Notes: a model not told the origin generated them from the sequence alone. Shown: positions 35,532 to 47,442, counted from the first letter of the stretch. The stretch: DNA of 64,000 nucleotides from Spirodela intermedia (GCA_902729315.2 LR746276.1:3206169-3270168), one strand, 5' to 3'. Made by a program: numbers and translations.

Positions 35532-37265
35532 ATAAGTCTTCATTATCATGAGTTAATAATTAGTAAATAATATAGTTTTAGCCTTAACTCGTGATAAATA
35601 GACTTATATTTGTGTTAAAGTGTGAAAAGCGCTTAGTCGTTGTATATTAAATCACGCAAATATAAAATTTATAAAACTAGAAAATACGAATTTTTGGATA
35701 TTTAGAAATATTTTTAAATAAATATATCAATTATAATTCAATAAAACTTCCAAAAAATAGCGGTAATTTCCCAAGTCGATCACAGGGATGTAATATAATA
35801 TTTTTTAATTATTCAGATTTTTTTCTCAATGAATACGATTTTCTATGAATTTTATACTAGGAAATGAAAAGGAAATATATTTAAAATTCACGAAAAAAAA
35901 GGAAATAAAGGTGCGGACGTCAGGATGACGTCAGCGCCCGGCGAACGCGAATCGGGCGGAAACAGAGTTCCGTCCGACGATTCTTACGTAAGTGATTACA
36001 GACGATTTAATTAATCAAATTAAGATCTGTAAAAGCCGGAAGAATCGTAATTGAACGAAGTATAGTTTGGTAAATTAAAATCACACAAAGTATCACTAAA
36101 TGAAGCGTAAATTAAATTGAAAGCAGAAAATCAGAGTTCCGGCGTCGCGACGGCGATGCGTCGGCGATGCACCGGAATCCTGAGCGTTCGGGAGGATCAT
36201 CGTGTAGTGTCCACGGCCTTGAAGGCTCTCTTTGGACAAAGACGACATGGGCAATCTCTAGATCTTCTCGCGAAGTCTAGAGATTAATGAAATGGGTCGT
36301 CGAGTCGTCTCCAGCAGCTGTCACCCGACGGAGCGGAAAAACGGCGACTTTGCAGCTCTTCGGCGGCTGTCACCTGACGGAGAGGAGTTGGATGGAGGTG
36401 GGGCGCGTGTCAGGGAGCTTCATCCTCAGGTCCGTGCAGCAAGAGGAGGCTTTTCATCGCATCTGGTATGCTCTCAGGAGGTGACGACTCGTCTCTCGGC
36501 GGATCATTCTCTTCCCGACGACGGCTTGTTCATCGATCAATCGGAGATGATTTACTCGATGGATTCGCGATCCTTTTATCGCGAATCGTTTAGCAATTTT
36601 AGTAGCAATGCTCCGCGAATCGCGTTGACGAGATTTTCGCCGATGATTCAGCAATTCTGATTGCTTAATCCTTCACCGGCGATCTGCAGGAAAGTCGCGA
36701 TAATCAGATAAAAATATATGAATTTTGACTCTAGGAGGATTCGAACCCGCGCCGGCTGTCCGCCCCTTCTGAGGAAGGTGTGACGCGGGTTTAGTCCCAC
36801 ATCGGTTGTGCGCCGATTTTTCAGGCGAATATATAGTAATGTTAGCTTTTTAAGCAAAGTCCCTTCTCTCGCGTGTACGACCACTCCTTGCCCCACAGCC
36901 GGCTGGCCACCGGTGACGTGGAAGGGGAGTGGCGCACACGTGCCCCTATCGGTCCAAGTCGCTCGAGCCCCTGCTCGCGGCTACTCCCCGACTGAGCTTC
37001 CGACCCGCTTGTGGGCCGGGCTGGCCGGCGGGTCCCCCCCCCCCCATTTTGCAATATTTTATTTCTTTTTTTTCATTTATCTCAAAAGTAAGACTGTAAA
37101 AATCATATAAATTCGTATAAAATCACATAATTACCCAAAAAATCACATTAATCAATTGAAAACCACTTTTCACACTTTAACACAAATATAAGTCTATTTA
37201 TCACGAGTTAAGGCTAAAACTATATTATTTACTAATTATTAACTCATGATAATGAAGACTTATCA
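35532..37265 (-). repeat. Rearranged Athila/Tat-like LTR pair with about 100-bp inverted ends
   Basis: 35532-35630 is the first 100 bases of an LTR in + orientation (TGATAAGTCTTCATTATCATG... to GTGTGAAAAG). It is followed without a gap by a nearly complete minus-orientation LTR of the short subfamily (about 35633-37265), which lacks only its first bases (TGACGTGA). The result is a unit with about 100-bp near-perfect inverted ends. Flanks do not match (ATAAC, CTCCA), so this is not a simple solo LTR. Copia protease, integrase and the first part of RT are missing exactly here. Confidence 0.8.
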
Positions 37266-38930
37266 CTCCACTTGATGACCTTCATCTCCTTATTGCTTTC
37301 CGCAAAGGTACACACGCTTACACCCACTATCTCATCTCTCAATTTGTCTCTTATGACCATTTTTCTCCCTCTTTTCATGCCTTTGCCTTCTCTGTGGCCT
37401 TCGAGTCACTTCCACGGTCGTATGTTGAGGCTGCACATGTACCTACATGGAAGGTGGCTATGGAGTCAAAAGTAGCTGCATTGGTCGTTCAGGAGACTTG
37501 GCATTTAATTTTTCACCTGACCGATGCCAACATTGTGACGTGCAAGTGAGTGTTTATGCTCAAGTATCACCCATATAGCTCCATCGCTCATCACAACGTT
37601 TGTATGGTCGCTCGAGGCTTCACGCAAACATATGAGATCAACTACACTAAGATATTTTCTTCTATTGTCTACCTTAACTCCATCTATGTGTTCCTCTCTT
37701 TCGTCGTCAATCAGGTATGATCTCTCCACCAATTAGATATTTCTAACATATTTCTCTACAGTGATCTCATAGAGTAGGTCTTTATAGAGCAACTTCCTAG
37801 GTATGTTGCTTAGGGAGAGTCATCAAAGGTGTGTCTTTTATGACGTGTCATTTATGGGCTCAAGCATAGTCCACGTGCTTGGTTCGTTAAGTTTAGTAGT
37901 TTACTCACCACCTTCGGCTTCGTCTCTTGTATTGTAGACCCCACCGTGCTCACGAAAAAAATAGAGGGCGGCCTTATCATCCTTATCATCCTATGTCGAC
38001 AACATTCTTGTGACTGAAAATGATGAGGTCGACATCTCTACTACTAAAACTTACTTGTAGTAGCACCTCAACATTTGTAACTTAGGGACTCCATTGTATT
38101 TCCTTGAGATTGAGTTTGTATATCAAGACGGAAAGGTCGCCCTCACTCAATAGAAGTATGCCCCGACATATTTCAGGAGATAGGCCTCCTTAGGTGCAAG
38201 TTAGAGACTTTGTTCATAAAAGTTCACCTACAGTTCTATGACACTTCATCTCCCCTACTTGAAGATGTTAATGGGTATCGATGATTGTCGGTCAAGTTGA
38301 TATATCTCATCGCCACTCACCCTGACATTATGTACATAGTTAATGTATTGAGTCAATTCATTTAAGAGTCTCAATGAGTTTATTAGGAGGGAGTTGTACG
38401 AAGCCTCACCTACATCAAGTGAGCTCTATAGAAAAGACTCATTTATCAGTAACACAGTTACCTTTTTTATATTACAGTCTACTCTGACACTGGGTATGTA
38501 AGTGACAAAGGTGACTGAAAGTCTATTGTGGGTTATTGCACATATGTCGACAGTAACTTAGTCACTTGACGGTCTCAAAAATAGAAGGTGATGTCCTATT
38601 CTAGTGCGGAATCCGAGTATCGAGCCATAGTTGAGATAGTGTGAGAAATGATATGACTTCAATCACTTTTCAATGATCTTGACATTACTTCTCCCTCTCC
38701 AATGCCCATGCATTACGACAATCAAATTGTCATCTTCATTACTGATAATCTCACCTTTCATTAGCATACAAAGCACATTGAGATTGATTGTCACTATATT
38801 TAAGATAAGATTATCTAGACTTATCTCTATTCTTTATATGACATTATCTCATCAATTTACGGACGTCTTCATGAAGAGTCTAGCCAACATCTCTTATGAC
38901 ATCATGTATACTAAGTAAGACATATTCGAC
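37266..38930 (+). pseudogene. Copia RT and RNase H remnant
   Basis: RT words are clear through frame changes: a SYVEAAHVPAWKVAMESK-like block (about 37420), HLTDANIVTCK, VARGFTQTYEINYTKIFSSI (37608-37667), LHQLDISNIFLYSDLIE, YGLKHSPRAWFVKFSSLL and TTFGFVSCIVDPTVL. The catalytic dyad region is damaged. RNase H near 38600-38900 has a CDNQI-like block, HTKHIEIDCHYI and the terminal TDVFMKSLAN. The ORF at 38673-38918 is a chance frame across it. Confidence 0.8.
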
Positions 38931-38955
38931 TTATATGCTCTAACTTAAGAGATAG

Positions 38956-39100
38956 TGTTTAATAGTGGTATCAGATTCTTGGCCCACTATAATTTATTAT
39001 CTATCTCTCTCTCTTTCATCTCTCCTCTCTCTTATACAAGAGTCACGTATTCTATTTTGCGACTACATGAATTTTAAAATTTTTATCTCTCGTGTCAATA
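38956..39100 (+). repeat. 3' LTR of the copia element
   Basis: 145 bp, TGTTTAATAGTGG to ...CGTGTCAATA. The final CA has become TA. It is followed at once by the target duplication AAGGT. Confidence 0.85.
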
Positions 39101-39884
39101 AAGGTTATACACAGTGAAGAATAAATTTTATTTTTAACTGAAAAATTAATTATTCATGGCATCTTTCTCAATACATTTGACATTTGAGTTGGTGTTGTAT
39201 TTTCAAATAAAATTATTATATTTACGAATGTATTCAATTTAAGTATTATTCATTTTATATAATTAATCTATATATATATATTTATTATATCGTGACCGGA
39301 GATTCCTACCGGGGAGATTCCGATAGCAATTACGGATCCATATTGGGTACAGGTAGACTACGCTGCAGTCTCGGGAACCCTTCATCTCTCCCTCCCTCTC
39401 CTTTCCCGCAGGTTATTCTACATCAGAGCCGAGGAGCCGGGGAAGAAGGAAGAAGGGAACCGGAGCACGCTAGGTAGGCCTACTTTCTTCTCTTCGATTC
39501 TGTGCATATCCCAATCGGCATGTTTCGTTGCTTCTGTCCGACTATGGAGGGCTCTAGAGAAGTTTTCTCGTCTGATTGTTCTGGTTTTCCTCCTTTCTTA
39601 TTCGTATCTGGCATTTAATCTTTCTCTCGACGTCCACAAGGGTTTTCCGTCACTGGGCTCCTCTGGGGTTCGCATTTTTTGCAGGTGGTCGTCCTTCTGC
39701 GTAAGATGTATGCTATTTTAATGGAAATCTGATTGAGGGGAGGTTGTCAGCGGACGTTAGTTCTCATCTTTAGGGTTTGGATTTCAAGAAAAGACATTCG
39801 TTGTTGTTTTTAATGTTTATTCACCGATGCATTTCTCCTTCAGCACCACTTGTTAGAAAAGCCCTGACTTAGATCACTGCATAT

Positions 39885-39986
39885 ATGTCTGCTTCAACTT
39901 CACGTGAAGAAGACTTGGACGTTTACTTGAATCCGCAGGCATATAGCCAGGAAGAAGCCTCGAATTTATTGACGCTTATCTCTTGA
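39885..39986 (+). other. Upstream ORF (33 codons) in the DRT111 leader
   Basis: An ATG at 39885 opens a 33-codon ORF, peptide MSASTSREEDLDVYLNPQAY then 13 more residues, ending TGA at 39984-39986, 47 bases before the main start. If the leader intron ends at 39843 as the acceptor suggests, the ORF is on the mature mRNA. Such ORFs can lower translation of the main frame; here that is inference. Confidence 0.5.
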
Positions 39987-40033
39987 GGAGCACTTCCCTT
40001 TGCCAAATTGGCTTTTCCTGAGAAGAAGCGAGG

Positions 40034-43000
40034 ATGCTGGGTGGATTGTACGGGGACCTCCCTCCCCCCTCTTCTTCATCCAATGCAACTGATGAGAAGA
40101 GTGGAAATAACTCAGCTGTGTGGTCGAGCAGCACCAAGATGGCACCGCCCACTTTGAGGAAACCTTCGTCAATGTTTACAACGCCACCATCTGTGTTGAA
40201 AAACCAGCAGTCACAAAGCAAGGCAAAACCTGCTCCCGCACCAGCTATAAAAGCTGCAAGTTCGTCTGTTTTGACTCCCGCATCTTCTGAAAACGGGGGT
40301 ACAAAAAGCCCATTGTTCCAGCCAGCACTTGTCGGGGTGACATCTACCATAATCGAAGAGTATGATCCCGCAAGGCCGAATGATTATGAAGACTACAGGA
40401 GGGAAAGAGCCAGGAAGGCAAAGGAAGCTGCTATACGTAGGGAGCTTGACAATCGGCGTCGGGAAGAAGAGGAGAGAGAGCGAGAACGTGAGCAGAGGGA
40501 AAGGGAAGCAGCTGAAAGGGATGCAAAAGATCAAGAGACGAGATCTTCTTCACTGAATATCTCAGGTGAAGAAGCCTGGAGAAGACGAGCTGCATTGAGT
40601 GGTGGTGCACCACCAAGGTCACCTTCTCCACCAGCCAATGGAGAAGGTTTCACCATTGGGAAGTCAGGATCTGATGGTCTAGGGCTTGGTGCTGGTGGGC
40701 AGATGACAGCTGCTCAGAGGATGATGGCAAAGATGGGCTGGAAGGAAGGCCAGGGGCTTGGAAAGCAGGAACAGGGAATTACAACGCCATTAATGGCTAA
40801 AAAGACAGATAGAAGAGCTGGAGTTATTGTCAATGCCAGTGAAACGAAACCAGAGAAGAAACCAAAGAGTGTCAACTTCAATGGCCCACCTACACGTGTT
40901 CTGCTTCTTAGAAACATGGTACGCATCTTGAGTTTTTGTTCTTAGTGAGTGCATAATTCATTTCTTAGTCTTTTATGCACCTAATCTTTTAGCAGCTCCT
41001 CCTTATATAGGTCTGAATGAGATTGTTTTTTGGTGCACTCATAACCCATCTGTATTTTTAGGCTATATGTAAAATTTGAATCGTGAATGTGATAATTGCC
41101 TGCTACACACATAAAATGCACCACGCCAAACAGAAAAAAATTTCATTCACTTATTTGTATCGACTACGTTTACATTGTAATCCGTTCTGTGAAAAAGGTT
41201 AGTTTTGTACAATCACTTTTTCCTACATCAATGTGCTTGGCATGGAAACTAGCATACTGTATGCAAACCATCTGTAATCTAAGGCTAGTTTTGGTTACGA
41301 AGTTATTTCTATTTGCATCCTTTTTATGCTAAGCTTCTGAAAACAACCTACTTGTGCGATCTTTAGCTGTCCTAGTTTGTTGCCTTGAGAAGATGGTATT
41401 TGAGTATGTATTTTTCTCTTCAAATAATGTATTGATATAAGGTGACGTTTAACAATTTAAATCAATTCTCTAGGTTTGCATGAGTTGGAATTCTGTTCTA
41501 CCTTTAGAGTTTTGAAATTATCTTATATGAAATTGAAATTTTAGTAAATTTTTCGGATTTGTGTTTTTATGCCCATCATGAAAAACATGTATCTAAATAT
41601 TTATCAAATAATATATGATCGGCTTTGATACTGAGTCTTTAGAAACATTGTTGGTGCATGGTTCTGTGCAGAATACAACCAAAAAGGAACTAAACTTGTC
41701 ATTTTAGGCACATGAAAACATCAACCTAGGTCTGCAAGGGACATTCAACTTTCGAAGGCTGGGCCGCTGATACAAGAATTTAATTTTGGAGGATCTCTCC
41801 TAAGCAGCATTTTTAGGGTTACCTAACTGACCCTAATCTAGATCCCAGTATATCTTAGTCTGACTTTTATGCTTCCTTATATCTTAGTCTGACTTTTATG
41901 CTTGATCCCAGTTGAGAATGCTTTTGGTCTGGCTACTCTTATTGCATAAGGAGCGGTCAATGAATGGAAGTCTGGAAGTTTGAAACTTATCTTGACCATA
42001 TTTTGTACGTGTCTTGTTTAAACGTGTGTGCGATCGTCATTTTGAATGCATGCATGCTTTTGAAGGTGGTAGAAAACTACAATTGTGTATCCAAACTAGA
42101 CAGTAGAAAGGGTGGATAAATTACGGTGTATAGGTAAATACTGGTTCCCAGGGTGGGCAGCAGAAATCGATTGCAGTGGTAGTACCCTATCTTCAATTGA
42201 GTGTTAAACCATCCTCCAATTTAGACTGAGTCGACTTGAAATCGGTTTATTGTGGAGAGTTTGACAATTTTATGGAACGATCTAATATTACATGGATCAG
42301 CCACTATCCAACGACAGTGTTGCTGTTGATGAAGAATATTGAAGTGTGGCTCTCTTCGATAAATAAGAGTAGAGGAAAAATAAGCTCACTGGGCGCCGTT
42401 GCCAGTTTCCTTTTTCTGCGACCTGACACCCCTGAACACTGCTAATGACCAATATGCCATCCCTTGTAGCTCTGAGCGGTGCTGCACTGCATGTTCTGGG
42501 CTGTTCATACATAAGAAACGTTATAAGGACGGGGTTTTGGCATCCAAAATTGGTGACGCTGTTGTTTTGGTTGACTTTCCTTTCCCGAGTATAAATTTAC
42601 GTGGTCTCATTTTCATTCAAATATCATCTTTTACTGTCTGGATAGGTTTTTGGTACCTACTGCATGCATACAAAATTTTCTCAGATCTTAAGCTATGACA
42701 CTTCCCAGAACTATTTCAGATCATATTCTATTACCATCGTTCAACAATATCAGGGGTAAATTTTTCTGGTTGTTGAGACATGGTTGATAGTCGATTGTTT
42801 TCCCGGTCCCTCAGCTTTGGTTGACAGTTTCTAGTGTGCATTCAAGTGTAGGGTTTATCAAGTTTAGGGGATTAATGACAAATAATTTGGACTGATTTCG
42901 GAACTTAACTGTTTCTCAGTAATGAAGAACAATGCAGAATTAGGGCTTCAGGCCTTAAAAATGTCGCCCAGATAGTTTATGGGTAATCCCCACACCTCTT

Positions 43001-44288
43001 GTCTGATTTGGGCTTCCTTGGTGTCGAGTCCATTGGTGTGGCATCCAAGAGGCAACTTGATATTCCTATCAAGGCAAAGGGGAGCTTGCACCATGTTCGT
43101 TTTTGGGAAAAAGAAAAGGAGGGATTATTATGTCAGCACCTCTAATTATTTACTTGGAAAAAAGTAGGCAGAGGCGCATCTTAATATCTGTCCTTCTATT
43201 TAGACTCAAGGTAACGTGGGATTCCCCAGTCTGGACTCCAAGATAAAAAACTGGCCTTTTTCCCTTTAGTTGGGTTCTGATGCCAAGGATCTTGCAGTTG
43301 GAACGGCCAACAAATTTTCCCTCTGTTGATTATTATTGATCCTTTTCTGAACTTGTATTGATACCTGTCATACCTTCCCGACGTTTCAGTTTTCCTCTTA
43401 TCTTTTCAGTGCCCCGATTAAAAAAAGTATGACTTTGTTGCTTAGGTGGGATATCTTGATCCTTCTGGACACGTGCCAGTTTTGTTGGGGTGCTTACTAG
43501 CTCGTTTTCAGAGTCATTAATCATTTGATATCTTCTTGTTTTCTATGCATCTATCCTAGCATTCTCATTTCTGAGATTTATGATGTTGTGACCTTTGGTT
43601 TTGTTTTTAATGTGCTCATCTGCATATTTTCTTGGATTTTGAGACCAATCAATCAACAGCCAGACCGAGCAATTCGGAGATCTGAACGATTCGTATGTCC
43701 TTGTTCATGAGATCTGGTCATCAGGAAATATGAAAAAATCTATTTGCCCCTTGTGCATAGCCCTGTCCTCCCTCTTCTTGTTTTCTGTGCATCTATCCTG
43801 ACATTCTCATTTCTGATATTTATAATGTTGTGCCCTTCGGCGTTGTTCTTAACGTGCTGCTCGTCTGCATATTTTCTTGGATTTTGAGACCAATCAATCA
43901 ACCGCCAGACCAAGCAATTCGGCATCCGATCATCAGGAAATATGAAGAAATCGATATGCCCCTTGTGCATAACCCTGCCCTCCCTCTTCTCCAGGTTGGG
44001 CCGGGGGAGGTTGATGATGAACTGGAAGACGAGGTCGCCTCGGAGTGCTCCAAGTACGGCGTGGTTACCCGCGTGCTGATCTTCGAGATCACAGAGGCGA
44101 ACTTCCCCCACGACGAGGCGGTGAGGATCTTCGTGCAGTTTGAGAGATCGGAGGAGACGACCAAGGCCTTTGTCGACCTTGACGGGCGGTTCTTCGGCGG
44201 ACGGGTGGTGAAAGCTTCCTTCTACGATGAGGAGAGGTTCGGGAGGACCGAGTTGGCGCCGATGCCCGGAGAAATCACTGGTTACTGA
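40034..44288 (+). CDS. DRT111: DRT111 / SPF45-type splicing factor (RBM17 homologue), join(40034..40918,43995..44288)
   Basis: Two exons give 392 residues, close to the plant family (about 387). The intron is GT-AG in phase 0 after LLLRNM; exon 2 resumes VGPGEVDDELEDEVASECSK. Domains in order: N-terminal MLGGLYGDLPPP with a low-complexity Ser/Pro/Ala region (1-110); an EYDPARPNDYEDYRRER block (about 111-130); a charged Arg/Glu coiled coil (130-175); a G-patch (about 230-275: MMAKMGWKEGQGLGKQEQG); and a C-terminal RRM of UHM type (about 288-385), with the GRFFGGRVVKASFYDEE block containing the Arg-X-Phe ligand pocket. SPF45 proteins bind U2AF/SF1-type ligand motifs and act in 3' splice-site choice in the nucleus; plant DRT111 is linked to alternative splicing in light and ABA responses. 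All key elements are present. Identity is from known family motifs. Confidence 0.93.
40919..43994 (+). other. Long DRT111 intron with internal duplications
   Basis: A 3076-base intron, donor GTACGC and acceptor CTTCTCCAG. It contains a short tandem repeat of TATATCTTAGTCTGACTTTT at about 41865-41905 and a 217-242 bp direct tandem duplication at its 3' end (43532-43773 and 43774-43990). No nested gene was seen; ORFs at 42236-42698 are without domains. Confidence 0.8.
43532..43990 (+). repeat. Tandem duplication at the 3' end of the DRT111 intron
   Basis: Copy 1 (43532-43773) and copy 2 (43774-43990) both begin CTTCTTGTTTTCT and share GCATATTTTCTTGGATTTTG, CCAATCAATCAAC and CCCCTTGTGCATA. Copy 1 has about 25 extra bases near 43690. 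Copy 2 carries the real acceptor (CTTCTCCAG). Copy 1 breaks off at CCCTCTTCT, just before the equivalent AG. Confidence 0.85.
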
Positions 44289-44850
44289 CGCCTGTATCAA
44301 GATTGATCAAAATTATTCGTAACCATTTGCTGATGATGCCTTCCCCTTCTCTCATGGAGGCGGGTAAGGGGAGGGGAGGAGACTCTCCATGCATGCCTCA
44401 CAGGTTGATGGTGTAGAGAGAGGTCTTGATGAGGAGTAGCTCTGTTTCTTGAGGACTCTCCGCATGTTATACGTATGAGCACTCTTTTTCTGTAAGCTAG
44501 AAGACGCCATTCCTTGGCTACAAGTTGCGTAATGTATAACTGAGGACAGAAGCGGGAGGCCGAGCAGTCGACCGCCGATGTGAAGAGAAGAATAGAGAGA
44601 GAAAACTGGTTCTTCTGAGAGGGAGAGAGAGGGGGGGGGATTATAACAATAATAATAAGAATAAGAAGCTAATATTTTTACTAATAGAGGGGGGGGGTTT
44701 GTTTCGTCTGAGGTCCTGGACTCTATACCCCTCGAAATTCACAGCCGGCACGAGGTTTTTGCCTTCCGAAGGCGGAAGGCGGGGGCCGTCTCCGGGAAGA
44801 CGGAGCGGGGGGCTCGGAGAGGATCGAGAGGCGGCGGCGGACGGGCGCCA

Positions 44851-45897
44851 ATGCTCCGGCTGTTGTCAAGGGCTGCAACTTTCCCGCGATGGGAAATGGC
44901 GTTTCCTCTTTCGAATACCCAGGTAATCCCTCGCATTCGGCACTCACTTCCCTTTGAATCTTTCGATGTGTTGCTCCGACGGGGGGGCCGTAACAAGCAA
45001 GGATCATCCCTGGTTTTTACATCCAACCTGTGGGACGCTTGGTCTGTTCTCGCAGAGAGGGATACATAGCCGGAACAAGAAGGCCATGGAGTTCATCGCC
45101 AGGGGCTGGAGTGCTCTTCGCGAAGTGGACAGGGTCATCGACTACACCGAACTCAGGGATCCTCGGCTCATACCTCTTCTAAGAGTAAGCTGATTATCCA
45201 AAACAGGACTTTTTCCCATGAGAAAAAAACAATAAAAAAAAGCACCGTTCCTTGTTTTATTTCACGCTGTCGTGTGATCTAGACGGCAAAGGAGAACTTC
45301 GAATTAGCTCTGGAGGTCGACAACATGAACACCCACGCAAGATACTGGTTGTCCAAGCTCCACTTCAAGTATCATGTCCCGGGGGCCTGCAAAGCTGTGT
45401 GAGCGACCGAGTCCCCAGTGTTAATTTTTCTTTGAGCATGACGACAAGTTTTCAGTATTTGATCCGTCCGTTCCTAGATTTGACTGTTTCTTGGGGAAGA
45501 TGAGTGAATACCCAATGCTCCCGTGTAGGAGATAGCTTCAGATCATGTCATCATATCAAATGGAATCCTGCTCATTTGAGGGATTTCCCCAGGTTTCCTG
45601 CATTATGTCGGCAATACCATTCCTACCCGTGCTAAAATCAAGTGCAGAGATTTGCAGGAAGAAAATTGCAGCTATTAGGGTAGATAATGCAAGGAACAGT
45701 GACTTGAACTCTGAGATGATAATTCCAAAGACGGTCTTTATGGGGAGAACAAGCTCTTCTTGTTTCTCTGGAGCCGACGAGGGCATCTGAATGGTCTCTG
45801 TCCTCGTCTTCTTTTCCTCTCGTTGATCGTTTGTTTTACGCACCTTGCTATTCCTACAGCACTCAACTTGACTTGTGTTTATTGGATGCTGCATCAC

Positions 45898-45955
<58 letters not shown>

Positions 45956-46982
45956 ACCGAATCAGGGAAATTATTCGATCATACGTGGAGGATTTTCCCC
46001 TCGATCGTTGCATTTTTCGTCGGCGTTTTTTTTTTGCGAATTACACATTATGGACAAACATGGGCGTGGTTTGATCCTTGATCTTGCAGAGGAGCTGCTT
46101 TGCTCGTGGAAGCTGCAAACATGGGCGATCCGGATGCACAGTATGAGCTTGGCTGCCACCTGCGTGTTCAGGTCAGGCTCTCGCAGTTCTCCCCATTCGT
46201 CTTTTTTATTCATTTCGTGGGCTTTTGAAGTCTTCAATGTAGGTACCATCCGTGTTGGTGGTGACTGCGAACTTGTAGAATGAGAACGTCCAGTCGGATC
46301 AGCAGGCCTTCTACTACATAGAGAAAGCGGTGGACCAGGTACGCCTCTATCTCGCCGGCCGGCCAGCTGCCGTTGATGTTCCTCTGCCGCTCTGACGGCG
46401 CCGCCTGTCTGGCCCTCCTCTCCAGTTGCATCCGGCGGCGCTGTATCTGCTCGGGTCGGTGTTCCTGGCCGGGGACTGCGTCCAGAAAGACGTCGCCTCG
46501 GCCATGTGGTGCTTCTACAGGGCCTCCACCAAGGTCCGCTTACCATTGATACTAATTAATCCCTCCCTCCGCTCCGCCACTGGGCAGTATCCCCCACTCC
46601 TCCGCCTGACTGCCTGTCGCTGGAGTCCATGCTGCAGGGGCACGCCGGCGCGGCGATTGCGTACGGGGCGCTGCTGCTGAGAGGTAAGCCGCTGCTCGCC
46701 GGCGGTGGTGGCCTCCGGCCAATCTGCTTGGTTGGTTAGTGGGTGGGTCGCTGATTTTATTTTATGAACCGGGCGGCAGGTGCCGAGGTTCCCGAGGCGG
46801 TGAGGAAGTTCAATGCGAAGCTGGGGAGGGGAGGCGCCGAGGTGCCGCCGGTGGAGATGGCGAGGGAGCAGTTCAAAAGGGCCGCCGACGCCGGCTGCGA
46901 TCTGGGCCTGCACTGGCTCAGGCGGCTCGAGGCGGCCGACGAAGGCGAGCTCCTCCACCCCCGTAGCACCGTCATTCCCTGA
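44851..46982 (+). CDS. Sel1-like repeat protein, eight exons
   Basis: Exons 44851-44922, 45056-45184, 45283-45398, 46090-46171, 46279-46338, 46426-46533, 46638-46683 and 46780-46982 all have GT-AG borders and keep one frame, giving 816 bases and 271 residues. The start [14 protein letters not shown] is basic, hydroxylated and without acids, as in a mitochondrial or plastid presequence. From about residue 60 helical pairs appear: [92 protein letters not shown], then [19 protein letters not shown]. These are Sel1/TPR-type repeats (A-x-Y-x-LG, A-x-x-W/F-Y-x-x-A), usually protein-interaction scaffolds. It lies about 350 bases downstream of the DRT111 3' UTR on the same strand. The partner and role are unknown. 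Confidence 0.82.
45905..45953 (+). repeat. (GA)n microsatellite in intron 3 of the Sel1-repeat gene
   Basis: An uninterrupted GA dinucleotide run of about 49 bases. It produces chance Arg/Glu ORFs in all frames. Confidence 0.95.
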
Positions 46983-47442
46983 TCTTCTTGAGTTCGACCT
47001 GGTCTCTGTGCATGCATGTATCTTGATGACTGATCGGCTTGAGATGTTCAAGATGAGGCATGACTGAGATGCCGAACAAACACCCTCCTTGGAACATACG
47101 TTTTCAGGGTTTCCCAGTGATTGCTCATCTTCGCGGCACTGTGACAAAAATCTAGAGTACGCAGAAATGGCAGAACATTAATGCCATCGGTTTCGTTTCT
47201 CCAATGATCTCTTTACAACCAATTTTAATTTTAATATTAAGAGTCTATGACCATGTATTTTATGGTATTTAATAAAATGCACCAGTGGGAGAGATTATGG
47301 TCACACACAGATGGAAAACCTCCGGAAAAACTGAGAAACGGACATCCCCCCTAACGAGAATCCAGGTACGTCTTGCGACGGTTTCGAGAATGAACTGAAA
47401 ATTAGAAATAAGAAATCCAAGGTGGTCGGGGTCTCGACTGCG

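Larger units (their letters stand above)
22570..39100 (+). mobile_element. Ty1/copia element split by nested insertions
   Basis: The ends are defined by matching short LTRs (22570-22734 and 38956-39100) and a perfect 5-bp target duplication AAGGT (22565-22569 and 39101-39105). Directly after the 5' LTR is TGGTATCAAAGCC, the usual copia primer-binding site complementary to initiator tRNA-Met. Pieces of the body can be followed in order: gag start 22735-22985 and 24611-25203, gag middle 32929 to about 33720, gag zinc knuckle 35486-35521, RT and RNase H 37266-38930. Protease and integrase are absent. The rest of the 16.5 kb is inserted material: a solo LTR, a full Athila/Tat-like element, a GC-rich insertion and a rearranged LTR pair. 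The coding pieces are full of stops. Confidence 0.85.
39340..44500 (+). other. DRT111: DRT111 transcription unit with leader intron
   Basis: A GC-rich leader exon (about 39340-39473) ends at donor AG|GTAGGC. A pyrimidine-rich acceptor CTCCTTCAG at 39843 would start the exon that holds the upstream ORF and the start codon. The 3' UTR runs from 44289 to about 44500. A TATATATATATTTATT run at about 39272-39288 is the nearest TATA-like sequence. The nested copia element ends only about 240-300 bases upstream of the leader, so repeat chromatin borders this promoter. Transcript ends are estimates. Confidence 0.55.

Noticed and set aside
43740-44300. 186-codon minus-strand ORF
   Set aside because: Antisense to the DRT111 UHM exon and intron duplication; composition follows the real gene on the other strand.
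45971-46546. 191-codon minus-strand ORF
   Set aside because: Antisense to exons 4-6 of the Sel1-repeat gene; no domain.
46515-47147. 210-codon minus-strand ORF
   Set aside because: Antisense shadow of the GC-rich last exons of the Sel1-repeat gene, whose splice sites and frame are consistent on the plus strand.
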